Positions 33,907-45,500 of a stretch of DNA of 50,131 bases are shown here, piece after piece. The notes below the pieces were generated by a model. The model ran no database searches. It was not told where the DNA came from and saw only the letters and a list, made by a program, of their open reading frames with translations. The translations under genes were made by a program, and so were the position numbers. Each line of letters begins with the position of its first letter. Positions within the stretch are counted from its first letter, which is position 1. The DNA is from Fragilaria crotonensis (taxonomy: Eukaryota > Bacillariophyta > Fragilariophyceae > Fragilariales > Fragilariaceae), in the NCBI GenBank assembly GCA_022925895.1, contig JAKSYS010000470.1, positions 1-50,131 of the forward strand, in the 5' to 3' direction.

Positions 33907-34650
33907 ATGCGGGTTGTTGTAAAGCTGTGCTTGGTACCTCATTAGGTTCACCAATATCTTGGTTAGCGTCGCCATTATTGTCAAGATCATCCTCAACAAT
34001 GTCCATTGGTTTGGGATCAGGGTTGTTTGCAACTTCTGGTAACGGATCTGGGTCGGCATCAGGATAAAAGTTAACAGTTTCCCTAGTGGAGTCATTATTA
34101 CTGCAAGAGTAACAATGATTGTCAACAAAATCATCAACATCAGCATCAGCTGGGGAGCTTGGCAAATCTTCCACCTTGATTGGGACAGGGTGCTGAACAT
34201 CCAAATAGGTTAAACTCTCAGAGGAAATGGTCGGATTGTGGGCTCTGCAGGCCCATTGTTGTGGATTGGGGGAGGAAACCGCGGTACGAATGACAGTAGC
34301 TGCATTTCCCGTGTCAACGGCAGCGCAGTACAAGGGCGATGCGTCAGAACCGATAAAGGGACGTTTCGCAAAATCAGGAATCTCCAAAATGACGTCAGGA
34401 ATCGGGCTTGACGTGGAAAATTTGCAAACAGAATCGAGGGTTGTTGAGTTGTTGTCGGAATTTGGATTGGGATGGGACTCCCCAAAGGAACAGGGACTGT
34501 ACTGGGGAAAGTACCAGGGTAGTTAGGAGACGTAGGCGGGGTGGCCTTGGGAGTTTTGGGGGAATCCGGAATGTTTGGTTCAATCGTGGAAAAATCAGTA
34601 CAAAAATTCTGAGTACCGGATCCGTTGTCACTGTTCTCATCATGCGTCAT
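33907..34650 (-). pseudogene. 5' half of an unrecognised gene split by element 1
   Basis: Starts MTHDENSDNGSGTQNFC at 34650 and reads Pro/Ser/Thr-rich sequence to PTSPNYPG near 34535. There coding character moves to another frame (FPQYSPCSFGESHPNPNS) and continues to the transposon edge through DFAKRPFIGSDASPLYC and an acidic segment (NNPDPKPMDIVEDDLDN) to STALQQPA. The frame then enters the transposon terminus. The downstream half lies at 29674-29176 in the matching frame. The product is probably a largely disordered nuclear-type protein; no domain recognised. Confidence 0.55.
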
Positions 34651-34932
34651 AGTTTTTCGTCGCGCGTCCGCTGAATTGCTGGAGGTTCCGGAATTTCGGC
34701 TCTTTTATGTGTCTCGTACCTTTTACGCAGATTATCTACCAGAAATTTGTTCGACAAACATCTAAATAATTCCTCGTTTCCAAAATGATAGAATATCTTC
34801 TGTTGATACACTATAATTAAAACCGTGCTTTATTTTGGAACTGTTTTTTAAATCGTTTGTTATGACAAGTACGACATCGATTCAATGTCTTGGATGAACT
34901 AGTACTATGTAGGGATATTTAAAAAAGGCGTT

Positions 34933-35049
34933 GGCTCTTGAGCCACTGGCTCTTGAGCCACTGGCTCTTGAGCCATTGGCTCTTGAGCCCCTGGCTCTTG
35001 AGCCATTGGCTCTTAAGCCACTGGCTCTTAAGCCACTGGCTCAAGAGCC
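34933..35049. repeat. 15-bp palindromic minisatellite, eight units
   Basis: Units of GGCTCTTGAGCC plus a 3-nt spacer (ACT, ATT or CCT). GGCTC and GAGCC are reverse complements, so each unit is a small hairpin. Units 6 and 7 read CTTAAG in the centre, and unit 8 is the exact reverse complement of the consensus (GGCTCAAGAGCC). Confidence 0.95.
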
Positions 35050-35190
35050 AATTTACCTCGTCCAACTAGTCGAGGAACGTGTTTTCTTTAAATGAGAACT
35101 CGCCACACGGGGAACGGAAAAAAATGACAGGTCATCTAAGGTCGATGGTATGCGTATGCGTTACGTCTCCATTGATACATATGTATTTCG

Positions 35191-35327
35191 GCACATACTA
35201 CATTTTCTGTAAGCATCGGCGAAACAATATACAGGTATGAAGAGAATACATTCATACATATAGGCACATAGAACATTTTCTGTAAGCATCGGCGAAACAA
35301 TACTCAGGTATGAGGAGAATACATTCA
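35191..35327 (+). repeat. 73-bp tandem duplication
   Basis: Two copies of a unit starting GCACATA and containing ATTTTCTGTAAGCATCGGCG and GAGAATACATTCA, at 35191 and 35264, with a few mismatches. Confidence 0.9.
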
Positions 35328-35444
35328 GCGAATGACAAGGAGTGGTATGACATAAAGTGCGAGCACTTTTGAGGACGAGCTCTATGACACAGACAAAACG
35401 TGTGTTCTTGAGTTTGACTTCGCCGGGGGCTGTTGTTCAGCCGT

Positions 35445-35504
35445 TGGCTCTTGAGACAACGGCTCTTGAGCCAATGGCTCTTGAGCCAGCGGCTCTTGAG
35501 ACAA
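35445..35504. repeat. Second cluster of the 15-bp palindromic minisatellite
   Basis: Four units, GGCTCTTGAGCC or GGCTCTTGAGAC, with spacers AAC, AAT and AGC, about 400 bp from the first cluster. The period of 15 keeps a reading frame (minus strand: repeating QEPLA/QEPLS). Confidence 0.9.
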
Positions 35505-36037
35505 CGGCTGCCGACACCTCAAATGTCGAATATCCTTAAGTAGGATTTTCATAAAACGTCGATTCCGTTGTCGCATAGTCTAATCTCAAGTTCTTTAGTT
35601 GAAGCTCAAAATTTGTCACGTCATGAGATTGATGTACCTAATGATCCGGACATTTGAAGTGATGGAACGTGGAATATTTGTCGGGCGTGACGAACAAAGT
35701 TGTAGAATTAGTATCCGTAGCCAGTAGTATACACTTATAGGTAAAAGAGCCGAAATTCCGGAACCTCCTGGTGTCCATCAAAATGCCCGAATTACTCCCA
35801 GAACTTTGAACAGTCATTTCTCGAGATCTATCGCTTCGATTTTGCTCAGATTTGGGGAGGGCACTAAAAAGGTTGTACTGTGGCGCCTGGCATCGCGTGG
35901 TATGGCGTGCAAGTGCGTGCGCGATCATGGTGAGTGTGTTTTGAAGAGACATCAATTGCTCGTTTCCAATGGCTCTGATGACCTTGTCAACGTCGTCTTG
36001 GATCTCCCCCAGGGTATAAGAGGCTTTAATTGGTTCC

Positions 36038-36720
<683 letters not shown>

Positions 36721-36722
36721 AT

Positions 36723-36732
36723 CACAAGGTGG
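36723..36732 (+). repeat. Left terminal inverted repeat of element 2
   Basis: CACAAGGTGG, the same 10-mer as the left end of element 1, preceded by GTGCAT. Confidence 0.75.
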
Positions 36733-36768
36733 CGGGTGGTACATGTAACATATTTGTTACATAGACTG

Positions 36769-36983
36769 TTTTTTTTTGAGTCCGGTACAGTTCGAAATAT
36801 CTTATTACAATGTACCATATTGATTTTCCTGTTTATTTTTTTGTGCATGTACCAATATTTTTTGAGTCCAGTACATCGTCCCGACGTGCATGTTACATGT
36901 AAAATTTTTTTTATTGTACCATTGCCTGCTTACTGTCCGTAATTTGTTTGTCTTTGTACAATGTTTTTTTTTAGTCCAGTACA
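36769..36983 (+). repeat. Left subterminal repeats of element 2
   Basis: T-rich tract plus GAGTCCGGTACAG near 36777-36790, GAGTCCAGTACATC near 36864-36878 and TAGTCCAGTACAG near 36971-36983, spaced about 90-105 bp, with ATGTACCAT/ATGTACCAA words in between. Subterminal repeats of this kind are transposase binding sites in CACTA elements. Confidence 0.6.
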
Positions 36984-37224
36984 GCGTTGTAACATTCATT
37001 CTACACCAATCACCTTTTTGTCACTGCACCACGCATGCTTTGGATGTCCATTCTTTGTTACAATGTATCATCTTGTCACAGTACCATTCCTGTATAATAA
37101 TACTGCTTTTCATAGTACTGGGTCGCTGCGTTCAATTGTTGCTAGTTACAACTCAATAAATGCATTGACTACTTGTTCATTCCGGTCCAAACTCCTTTGC
37201 GAATCACTGTAATCCACCTCCCTC

Positions 37225-38922
37225 TCATTGCTCCTCCACTCCCTGTCCTGCTTGTTGCCGAAGACTTGCCATTAGCCTACCCTCAGCCTCCCTTGCATTT
37301 CGACTGGCCCTGTCCTCTTGCACCATTTGGCACAATTCATTGAATCGCAGCACACCGTCCTCGCTCCAGCCTCCATATTCACAGTACCCAACGCTACTTC
37401 TTGTGTACCTCCCAGCAATCCGTTTTGACCTCTCTTCTCCCCTTCGATCCTCGTGGTACCTCTTGATCCACTTGTCAATATAATTTTCATATAGAAGCAA
37501 CGCAAATGCTTCGTCCGAAACCGTCACAATCAGTTCTCCGGTATCGTTTGATGTTGCTTCTGATATCATTGCCTTATACTTTGTCCTCGCCCCCCATGCC
37601 CTCTTTCCACTGACACATTCCAGCAATTCACCAGCAAACCACAGAAAGGCCTCTCTCTCCAGATCAGACTGTGACTGCCGTAGCTTGCAAAGGATATCCA
37701 TTGAATAGGGCGGTGGCTCCACTTCATCAACATGGTTTTTAATCTTCAGCAGTTTCATCACTGCTTCAGTAGCAGCTTGCCCACATGTGCTACGTTTAGT
37801 ATTCAGGCTTCCAACGACACATGTTTTGTAGATCCTCACAAATTTGGAAGCATCAGCTGGTTTCTCCGAATCCACAACCACCTGCATTACCTTGTCGAAG
37901 TGTTCCCCGCTTGTAATGAACTTGCATTTCCGGAAGACTTTCGTTTTCACCACAATCTGTATGCGATCGGCAACATGTTTCTGCTGCATTGCTTTTGCGG
38001 CTCTGTAGGACATGGCTCGTCTTCCGGCTTCATGTAGTAGTGTCCGATCTCCTGCCCTGTACCTGATATCTTGTCCAACACCTTCGTGATGTTCCCAAAT
38101 GGACTCCTGCTGGTTCTGCACGTGGTGTCTCTGGTGCATTTCCTGATTCATTGGAGGTTGCTGCTGTCGAGAGACCAACAAGTCATCATTGAAGTCGTTT
38201 CCTCTGGATGGAGGCAATCGTCCATTCTGACGAACATGGTTGTCTGACTGTGTGCTTGTCCAATGATTGAGTGGAGCTTGTGTCCTGTTCTGGTCACGTG
38301 CAGTTTGGATGGGTCTGTCTCCGAATGGAGGTCTGCCTCCGGTAGATGGCGGCCTGCCACCGACTTGCATATTTGCAGTACTGTTGCTTCCACCCTGCAG
38401 CATATTCCCATTGTTCAGGTGATATGAAGTGTCACCTGGAATGTCTCTGGATGGAGGCATGCCGTCGACTTGCACATCACCAGAAAAATGGGGTCCTCCC
38501 TCCTGTTGCTGGCGATCCCGCTCATGGTGACCTTCTCCTACTGCATGAGAGTCATCCTCACTACTAGAGCAGTTATCTTGTGAAAGGGTGTCTAGTTCCT
38601 CCAATACAGACTTAGATGGTGAGCTTCCTCTACTCTCGTTGCCATTTGCGTTCAAATGCCGTTCCAAATTTTGATTCAAGTTGCGCAGACTCCTCCTCTG
38701 CTGTACTCTCCTTCCCTGCACATCTTTTGACCTACCTCCTGATTCTGGGTCTATGTTTTCATCATTCCAAACCCTCTTTGGCGGCATTCCTGTTCGTCTT
38801 AATTGCTTGTTTCCTCTTACCTGGTCGTACAATGTTTCAGACAATGTGTTGGAGTTTGTGTTTCTTTTCATGTTTTGTGCGCTCCTTTTGTTGGGCGGAT
38901 GCGAGGACAACCGGTCGTACAT
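37225..38922 (-). CDS. YGGWS-family protein, accessory gene of element 2
   Basis: An uninterrupted 565-residue frame starting MYDRLSSHPPNKRS. Residues 1-270 are low complexity, with Gln, Arg, Asn and Gly-rich runs and repeated RPPS/MPPSRD peptides. The C-terminal half is conserved with the broken copy in element 1: KHVADRIQIVVKTKVFRKCK (about 320), NTKRSTCGQAA, LEREAFLWFAGELLECV, VSDEAFALLLYENYIDKWIK, and GRYTRSSVGYCEYGGWSEDG near the end. The pattern of conserved aromatic and charged residues suggests a folded domain. I know no named family for it. Its repeated pairing with a transposase-type zinc-finger gene suggests a TnpA-like DNA-binding or regulatory role, which is inference only. Confidence 0.7.
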   Translation of the reverse strand: MYDRLSSHPPNKRSAQNMKRNTNSNTLSETLYDQVRGNKQLRRTGMPPKRVWNDENIDPESGGRSKDVQGRRVQQRRSLRNLNQNLERHLNANGNESRGSSPSKSVLEELDTLSQDNCSSSEDDSHAVGEGHHERDRQQQEGGPHFSGDVQVDGMPPSRDIPGDTSYHLNNGNMLQGGSNSTANMQVGGRPPSTGGRPPFGDRPIQTARDQNRTQAPLNHWTSTQSDNHVRQNGRLPPSRGNDFNDDLLVSRQQQPPMNQEMHQRHHVQNQQESIWEHHEGVGQDIRYRAGDRTLLHEAGRRAMSYRAAKAMQQKHVADRIQIVVKTKVFRKCKFITSGEHFDKVMQVVVDSEKPADASKFVRIYKTCVVGSLNTKRSTCGQAATEAVMKLLKIKNHVDEVEPPPYSMDILCKLRQSQSDLEREAFLWFAGELLECVSGKRAWGARTKYKAMISEATSNDTGELIVTVSDEAFALLLYENYIDKWIKRYHEDRRGEERSKRIAGRYTRSSVGYCEYGGWSEDGVLRFNELCQMVQEDRASRNAREAEGRLMASLRQQAGQGVEEQ

Positions 38923-39000
38923 TTGATTTCAAATCACCGTACTAGTACTCCTTGTACATGCTGTATGTACAGCTATATTTACTACGTTTATGTTCTATTG
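38889..39000 (-). repeat. Start region of the YGGWS gene, duplicated at 39736-39855
   Basis: TTGGGCGGATGCGAGGACAA and the following roughly 100 bp recur at 39736 with small differences. The block includes the first 12 or so codons of the YGGWS gene and its upstream DNA. Shorter related pieces link 38991-39045 with 39604-39660, and 39670-39728 with 39844-39900. Confidence 0.85.
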
Positions 39001-39443
39001 TATACATGGTCACGCTATACATATGTCCACGTACGCATTGCGTTTATGTAGAACCTATTTTCGGCAACTTTGGTGTTTTCTTGCACCAGTGCAACTACTT
39101 CTGGCGTGCTTTTTGCACCCGCAACGCTAAAAGCCAAAATATTGCAATTTCCTCACACAGTATCATTCTACTGCGTCAAAGTGGATGTCATCGCATGTCG
39201 TCATCGGACGAAACGAAGATGTGAAGTTTGCGTGCCATACCAGGTACTACGAAACGCATCAAGTACAAGTACAGCAATGATTGCTTCACAAGAACAACTT
39301 TGATTGGAAAATTCATACTGTTGCACTCCGTTAAATTCCTACTGTTCATACTACAGTACAAGTAACCTGATTCGAATGGTTCGACAATGCATTCGGATGA
39401 TTCGATTACATTACTCCTTTGAGTCGAGCAAGTCAAAAACAGG

Positions 39444-39593
39444 CACGCTATTCATTCTATTTTCATTCTTTTCACCATTGATATAGCGTGTCAAGAATGA
39501 AATAGCGTGACCAAAATGTCAAAAGGCCCAACCGGTGGTATAATTTTTGGACATTTTCGTCACGCTATTAGACCATTTTTGCAAAATAGCGTG
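39444..39593. repeat. Palindromic MITE-like insertion with CACGCTATT ends
   Basis: Five copies of ATAGCGTG/CACGCTAT in both orientations (39444, 39483, 39502, 39560, 39586). The inner pair 39501-39520 and 39550-39569 forms a 20-bp inverted repeat with one mismatch. The outermost copies (CACGCTATT at 39444 and AATAGCGTG ending 39593) could be the termini of a 150-bp element. No coding potential. Confidence 0.65.
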
Positions 39594-40559
39594 ACGGGTG
39601 GGGATGCTCTTATGTTCTATTTTAGACATGGTGTATACATATGTCTCCACGTACGCATTGCTATGTTACTGTATGTAGTACGTTTAGTACCACGCATGGT
39701 ATTTGAATTTTGTTTGTACCAGCATGACGTTTTCGTTGGGCGGATGCGAGGACAACCGGTCGTACATTTGATTTCAAATCACCGTATGCATACTATTACT
39801 CCCTGTACATGCTGTATGTACAGCTATATTTTCCTACGTTTGTGTTCTATTACGTTTAGTACCTCGCATGGTATTTGAATTTTGTTTGTACCAGCATGAT
39901 GTAGATGTCTGTGCTGGGTACTTTGAGGCATAGTACCTGAATTCAATTCTACACCGGTTTGCAACGCATTTTCTCAATGCAAAGATATATAGTCACGTAT
40001 GTAGTATTTCGAACGAAATTTTGCGTGCATATGCGCATATGCTCCCACTATGAGCAAGTTGTAGTATGCATATCTTTGATACTTAGCACAGGTTGATACG
40101 TACTACGTATCAATCGTCTGCAACATGTCAGTGCCCGACGGTTATGATAGTCGTTTTGCACGTATTGCCAGTGTAAGCTACAGTTATCAAATGGTTTCCA
40201 AGTTTCAACTTATTCCCTATGTAACTAAGTTTCTTCATACATGGCATATATCTAGATACCTTCTTTGCATGTATGCGTGTACATGGCAAATTCCTATGTA
40301 ACTAAGTTTCTACATATATGGCATATATGTAGATACCTTCTTTGTATGTATGCTTGTACAGCGCAAATTTGTGGTTTTTAAGCGGCAAAATGAAGTCCCA
40401 CATTGCAGTCTTGTTGTTTGTGCAACATATGTTGCTTGAACTAGCCTGTACGTAGTCCTCTAGTACTTTTTCACCGCTCTGCTTTTTAGTTTCTTTCCGC
40501 AATTTGTAGCAATTAACACACGTTCACAGGTTTGACGAATACGATCTTTGTTGCCATCC
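39594..40559. other. AT-rich interior of element 2 with a 77-bp tandem duplication
   Basis: No gene seen. A unit beginning CCTATGTAACTAAGTTTCT and containing GGCATATAT.TAGATACCTTC occurs at about 40216 and again at 40293, roughly 85-90 percent identical. Many ATGTA/TACAT words are present. Confidence 0.7.
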
Positions 40560-41710
40560 AGTAACAATCAAGATCAAATCGTCGCTTCCATCCAGTGACA
40601 CGGTGCTTAACGTTGCGAGAGGAATTGTCGTTCCGTCGCTTCGCTGACGCGGTGCCGCTTAACGTTGCGAAAGGAATCTTCGTCGCCCTTACCGACGTTG
40701 TACTTGAGGTTTCAAAGTGATCGTCGCTGCCATCCAGTGACGCGTTCGCATCGCTGCAAAGAAACAACGTCGCGAAGAAACGAATCGTCGTTGCCATCCA
40801 GTGACGCTCGATTGTGTGTTGACGCCGCAGTTCTTGACGTTGCGAAGAGGATCGTCGTTGCAATCCAGTGACGCGGTGCTTGACGTTGCGAAGAATTGTC
40901 ATCGCCATCGCTTTGACGTTGCGAAGAAACGAATCGTCGTTGCCATCCAGTGACGCTCGATTGTTTGTTGACGCCGCGGTACTTGACGTTGCGAAGAGAA
41001 TCGTCGTTGCCATCCAGTGACGCGGTGCTTGACGTTGCGAAGAGAATTGTCGTCGCCATCGCTTTGACGTCGCGAAGAAACGAATCGTCGTTGCCATCCA
41101 GTGACGCTCGATTGTTTGTTGACGCCGCGGTACTTGACGTTGCGAAAGGATCGTCGTTGCCATCCAGTGACGCGGTGTTTGACGTTGCGAAGAGAATTGT
41201 CATCGCCATCGCTTTGACGTTGCGAAGAAACGAATCGTCGTTGCCATCCAGTGACGCTCGATTGTTTGTTGACGCCGCGGTACTTGACGTTGCGAAGAGA
41301 ATCGTCGTTGCCATCCAGTGACGCGGTGCTTGACGTTGCGAAGAGAATTGTCGTCGCCATCGCTTTGACGTTGCGAAGAAACGAATCGTCGTTGCCATCC
41401 AGTGACGCTCGATTGTTTGTTGACGCCGCGGTACTTGACGTTGCGAAAGGATCGTCGTTGCCATCCAGTGACGCGGTGCTTGACGTTGCGAAGAGAATTG
41501 TTGTCGCCATCGCTTGACGTTGCGAGGAGAATCGTCGTTGCCATCCAGTGACGCGGAGCTTGACGTTGCGAAGAGAATTGTCGCCATTGCTTGACGTTGC
41601 GAAGAAACGAATCGTCGTTGCCATCCAGTGACGCTCGATTGTTTGTTGACGCCGCGGTACCTGACGTTGCGAAGAGGATCGTCGTTGCCATCCAGTGACG
41701 CGGTGCTTGT
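40560..41710. repeat. Higher-order minisatellite, about 150-bp unit of three 50-bp monomers
   Basis: Each monomer combines GTCGTTGCCATCCAGTGACG with a variable part and GACGTTGCGAAGA. The long-range unit, marked by GCGAAGAAACGAATCGTCG, starts at 40772, 40921, 41072, 41222, 41373 and 41599 (spacings 149, 151, 150, 151, 226). The left edge (40560-40770) is more diverged. Long minus-strand frames through it are a by-product of the near-multiple-of-3 period and change frame at small indels. I do not regard them as a proven gene. Confidence 0.95.
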
Positions 41711-41732
41711 TGTTCTTACAATTATGTCTACT

Positions 41733-42560
41733 TCACCATTTGGGAGACGCTCTTGCAATCATACTCGGGAATGTGGCTCCTCTCTTGTGAGAACCGCAAA
41801 CGCAAGGCGGACTCTGATGTCTTGGATGTTCAGGATCTCGCCTCGCCGGTACGTCGTGTGTTGGTGGCTTCCCATGTGGTTGGGGGCCGAACGTTTCCTG
41901 GAGCTTTCGCGTTATATCATTGCGGGTACAAAAATCCACGTGTCTTTTGCGGTCTTTCGTCTGGAGATGAGTCGCATTTTCGGATCCCGCGCGCCGCAGA
42001 CATTCTGCCCTAGTCAAGTGCAGGCTGCGGCGGTGTTGTCGAAATGCATTCCACGTCATCTGTCGGAGTCTTTCACCAAGCGCTTTCTCCATCATCAGGG
42101 ATTGCCCACAGCCGGTTCAAAGTGGGTGCATGATGCCATCCTGCCTGGAGCACAGGTTTGCAAAACCTTCGTTTCCAGTATTCACGAAGCACTAGTGGAT
42201 ACCTTTGGTGTTGGTAATGTTTCCGTGGAACAGTGCCAATTCATGAAGTGTGATCGCGACAAGACGTGTGGTGTGGCTGTTCCTCACGTTCTTGAGATCA
42301 TTGTTCTCGATGCTGTCTTGGCGCGTTCCAAGAAAGTTCCAAGGCCATTGTCTTCCACCCGCGCTACGGTTGATACTCCTGTCAAGATGCGTATTGATGA
42401 CATTTCCCTGAAGGAGCCCTGTCACGACCACCGTTTCAGGGCGTTGGTCGCTGTGCTTCCGGAGGCGGGTGTGTTTTACTGCCACCGGGAGAGGAGGAAG
42501 GTGTTTTACTGCCACCGGGAGAGGAGGCACTTTCGTCGGATTCGGGTTTCTCACGAGTGA
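41733..42560 (+). pseudogene. Broken plus-strand ORF between the minisatellite and the transposase
   Basis: Coding-like sequence starts in one frame (about 41753-42010: ENRKRKADSDVLDVQDLASP, then GAFALYHCGYKNPRVFCGLS) and continues in another from about 42012 (SQVQAAAVLSKCIPRHLSES, QCQFMKCDRDKTCGVAVPHV, LEIIVLDAVLARSKKVPRPL). It is antisense to the transposase end and terminates in the short 30-bp repeat there. Unrecognised; perhaps a captured gene fragment or a second transposon gene in opposite orientation. Confidence 0.4.
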
Positions 42561-45500
42561 TGACTACTTCTCTGTGCTTCTTGTGAATGAAGGAGTCCCA
42601 CGTTGTTGACCACTCAGATGGGGAGAGAATCATGAATAGGTACTTGATGTCGGGAAGACTTTGCGCATTGTTGTCGGGGGGCGAATCGCTGAATGTATCG
42701 GGAATGGCCACAGTAGGTCTCCATATTGCATTGACATGGACAAGGTAGAGGATTGGTTGGAGAGTTCCGGGGATTAATGAGAGCTTGAACTCTCGAAAGA
42801 TGGATCTGTCAACTTCCTCTTCCACATTGTTGTGGTCATTGACTTCTTCGACGTCAAGGTCTTCCACATCACTGCTGTCATCATCATTGTCAAGCACAAC
42901 CTCATTGTAAGACTCAATAACCGCATAAAAACCAGGCGTTTTGACGGCAACAGATTGTCCTGAGTGGGGAAACTGATACGGGAACCACTTTGTACATTGT
43001 GAAGGTTGAGAAGGTGTGAATTCAAGAAGGAAGAGATCATTGAATCCGGACCACTTGACCAAAGCATAGTCGAACCATGGTTTTGGTGATGATAGTTGGG
43101 ATGGGCACGATAGATCTGTCCATCAGCAGATTTGTATTCAGTGTGACAGTGAAGAATTGGCGTAGTCAAGTGAGGGAGGCAATACGATGCCAGGGTGTTG
43201 GTAACATGTGAATTCAGGTGGTACTCCTCAGGAATGGAGTCGTCAACTTTCTTCTTTGATGCAAAACGGCGGCACTTTACATTACCATGAGCATCCCTCT
43301 CCATGGAATACCTCTTGCCTTGCAAGCGATGAGTGGTGGGAGGCAAGTTGGTGCTTGAGAGGAATCGCTGACACTGGAAACAGACTTCCTAATTGCAAGG
43401 TTCTCAACATAACGCATAGCAGCCTGGACTGTAAATGTTTCTTGACGCTTTTGGGTATTCCGTGTGGTATCTTTGGAGATGGTGATGTGAGCAGACTCTG
43501 CATAGGAACTATTCATAACCTCGGGGACACCAAAATTGAGGATGTCGTCTGCAATATGCAACACAAGATGTGTTTTGATTGTTGCATTGCCCATGGCACC
43601 GGCAAGTCTGGGGGCAACAAACTTCAGGGTTCGCATCAGCGACGATGTTGCATAGCCAGATCTCAATGCGGATAGACGTGGGATATGAGGTTGCTTCAGC
43701 CAGGCGTGCCATTCAAGCAAAGAACTGAGTAAAAAGCTTCCAGTCGTTGACAAAATCAGGGTTGCTCAGGTTCATGTCAACATCGGGCTGATGAGACGAT
43801 GCCTTTTTTGATTGAAATATTTCTGAGAATTGAGTGGTGTACAATGAAATCAGCATGATGAACAGGCATCCCGCATATTCATGTCCAGGAATGTTAGCGG
43901 TGGAGGAAAAACCCTTTGTGACATTTGTCTTGGGAATCTGACGATCACTTTGCCGGCGTACTTGCTGGTTGATGTCCAATAACAGATTATTATACCTCCT
44001 TGCAAATTCGGATGTCTTTCCAATTTGCTTAAAGAACGAGTCAAGAACATTTTTGAACCAGCCTAAAAGAACCAAGTGAAGGATCTCGCCAGGGCAGGCA
44101 CCAAAAATGCCGCGATCGTTGTGGGCGCCAAATCGGACAGAATCGAATGCATTGATCAGAAACTGTTGAGAATTGGACTTCAACAAGTCAAACTGTCGCT
44201 TGGGGTGACCATTTCATTGACGGACTTGGGTGTGCGTTTTGGATAGGCACGTGCCTTGGAATAACCTGATTTCCCAGTTGGACACTCGCAAGCACGACAT
44301 AGCTGTGCAACACCTGCTGTGCGAGATCGGTAATGACCACAGAGAGTGTCATGTCCCTCAGTGTCTCCAACAATGAATGGAACGTAAGGGTGCAAGACAA
44401 CAGGGAAAGATTTACCGCGATAACAAAGGTTCCATTTCATACCTGTTTCTTGGAGTTGAAGATATCCTGACTCACGAAGAATGAAGTCAATTTGAAGGTG
44501 ATATTCATTTACGCGGTAGCAAGCATCAGAAACAAGTGAAGATGATACAATTGGGAGTGGCGTATTGGCTTTTGGAACACCAGGAGAGGAATCACGTTCC
44601 TTCACAGGAGTTGTGTTGATGAAACCCAACACCCTCATTGCGGCGGGTGTCTTGCGAATGTCATGCTTCATCAGTCCATAGGAAAGAACAATGGGTTCCA
44701 AACTCAACCTACCACCGCCACCAATGTCGCATGTTGTCTTATCAATTGCAAGTATGCATGGAAGTAACATATCCTCAGGATTCTTGATAAGCTTGTCGTA
44801 GGTTTTCAGGTAGGACATGCCAGTATTGATATCACCCAAAACTGACCCGGACGGTTTTGCAAATGGGTCAAGGTGGTGATTGTTGGGGTCGTGAAATATA
44901 TAGTTCTCGTCCTGGTTAAGGTCCGGACAAGAAAGAAGAGAACTGAATACGGCATGGGCACTAAAATAAACAACCTCAATGTGGCAGTTTGAATAAGGGA
45001 GGTAGAGCTCTTTCACGATGGGAGTCAAAGAATCGAGGCCAACACGTCCACGCAGCTTGTCCATAACCGTCTTTCGTGAAGTGATCGGCATGTCGCGAAA
45101 AATGTGTCCTTCTGAGCAGGATCTAACAGCCCACTTCATAACCTCGTCATAAGCAATCATTGGAGCTTTGAGTCTCTTCAGGGTCTGAAGGAGATCAATC
45201 TGAACCTTTTCTTCAACAGAAAACAACGACAGTTCAAGGCCATCATCGTGATCATTTGACCATGGATCCTTGAATGTATCAGAAAAAGAAGGGGCATCGC
45301 CAATCTCAGCAGCAGACATAGGGACACTGCTGTTGGGATGGTTGGATGCAAAGGTGGTGGAGTCCTCAGCGATGGATAGTAAAGGGTCATTTTCATCAAC
45401 ATCAGCAAATGACGAGGTACCAACAAAATCATCCTCAACGTGCAAGGGTAGTAAAGATATGTGATCGTTGTTTGCATGGGCACCAGTAACAGATGACAAG

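Larger units (their letters stand above)
34651..35637. other. Intergenic region rich in short tandem repeats
   Basis: Between two interrupted genes. It holds two palindromic 15-bp minisatellite clusters and a 73-bp tandem duplication (listed separately) and is otherwise AT-rich without a convincing gene. Confidence 0.6.

Noticed and set aside
40513-41758. Long minus-strand frames through the minisatellite (up to about 350 codons)
   Set aside because: Several frames are open at once on both strands because the unit is close to a multiple of 3 and has few stops. Peptides change frame at small indels, so coding selection is not evident.
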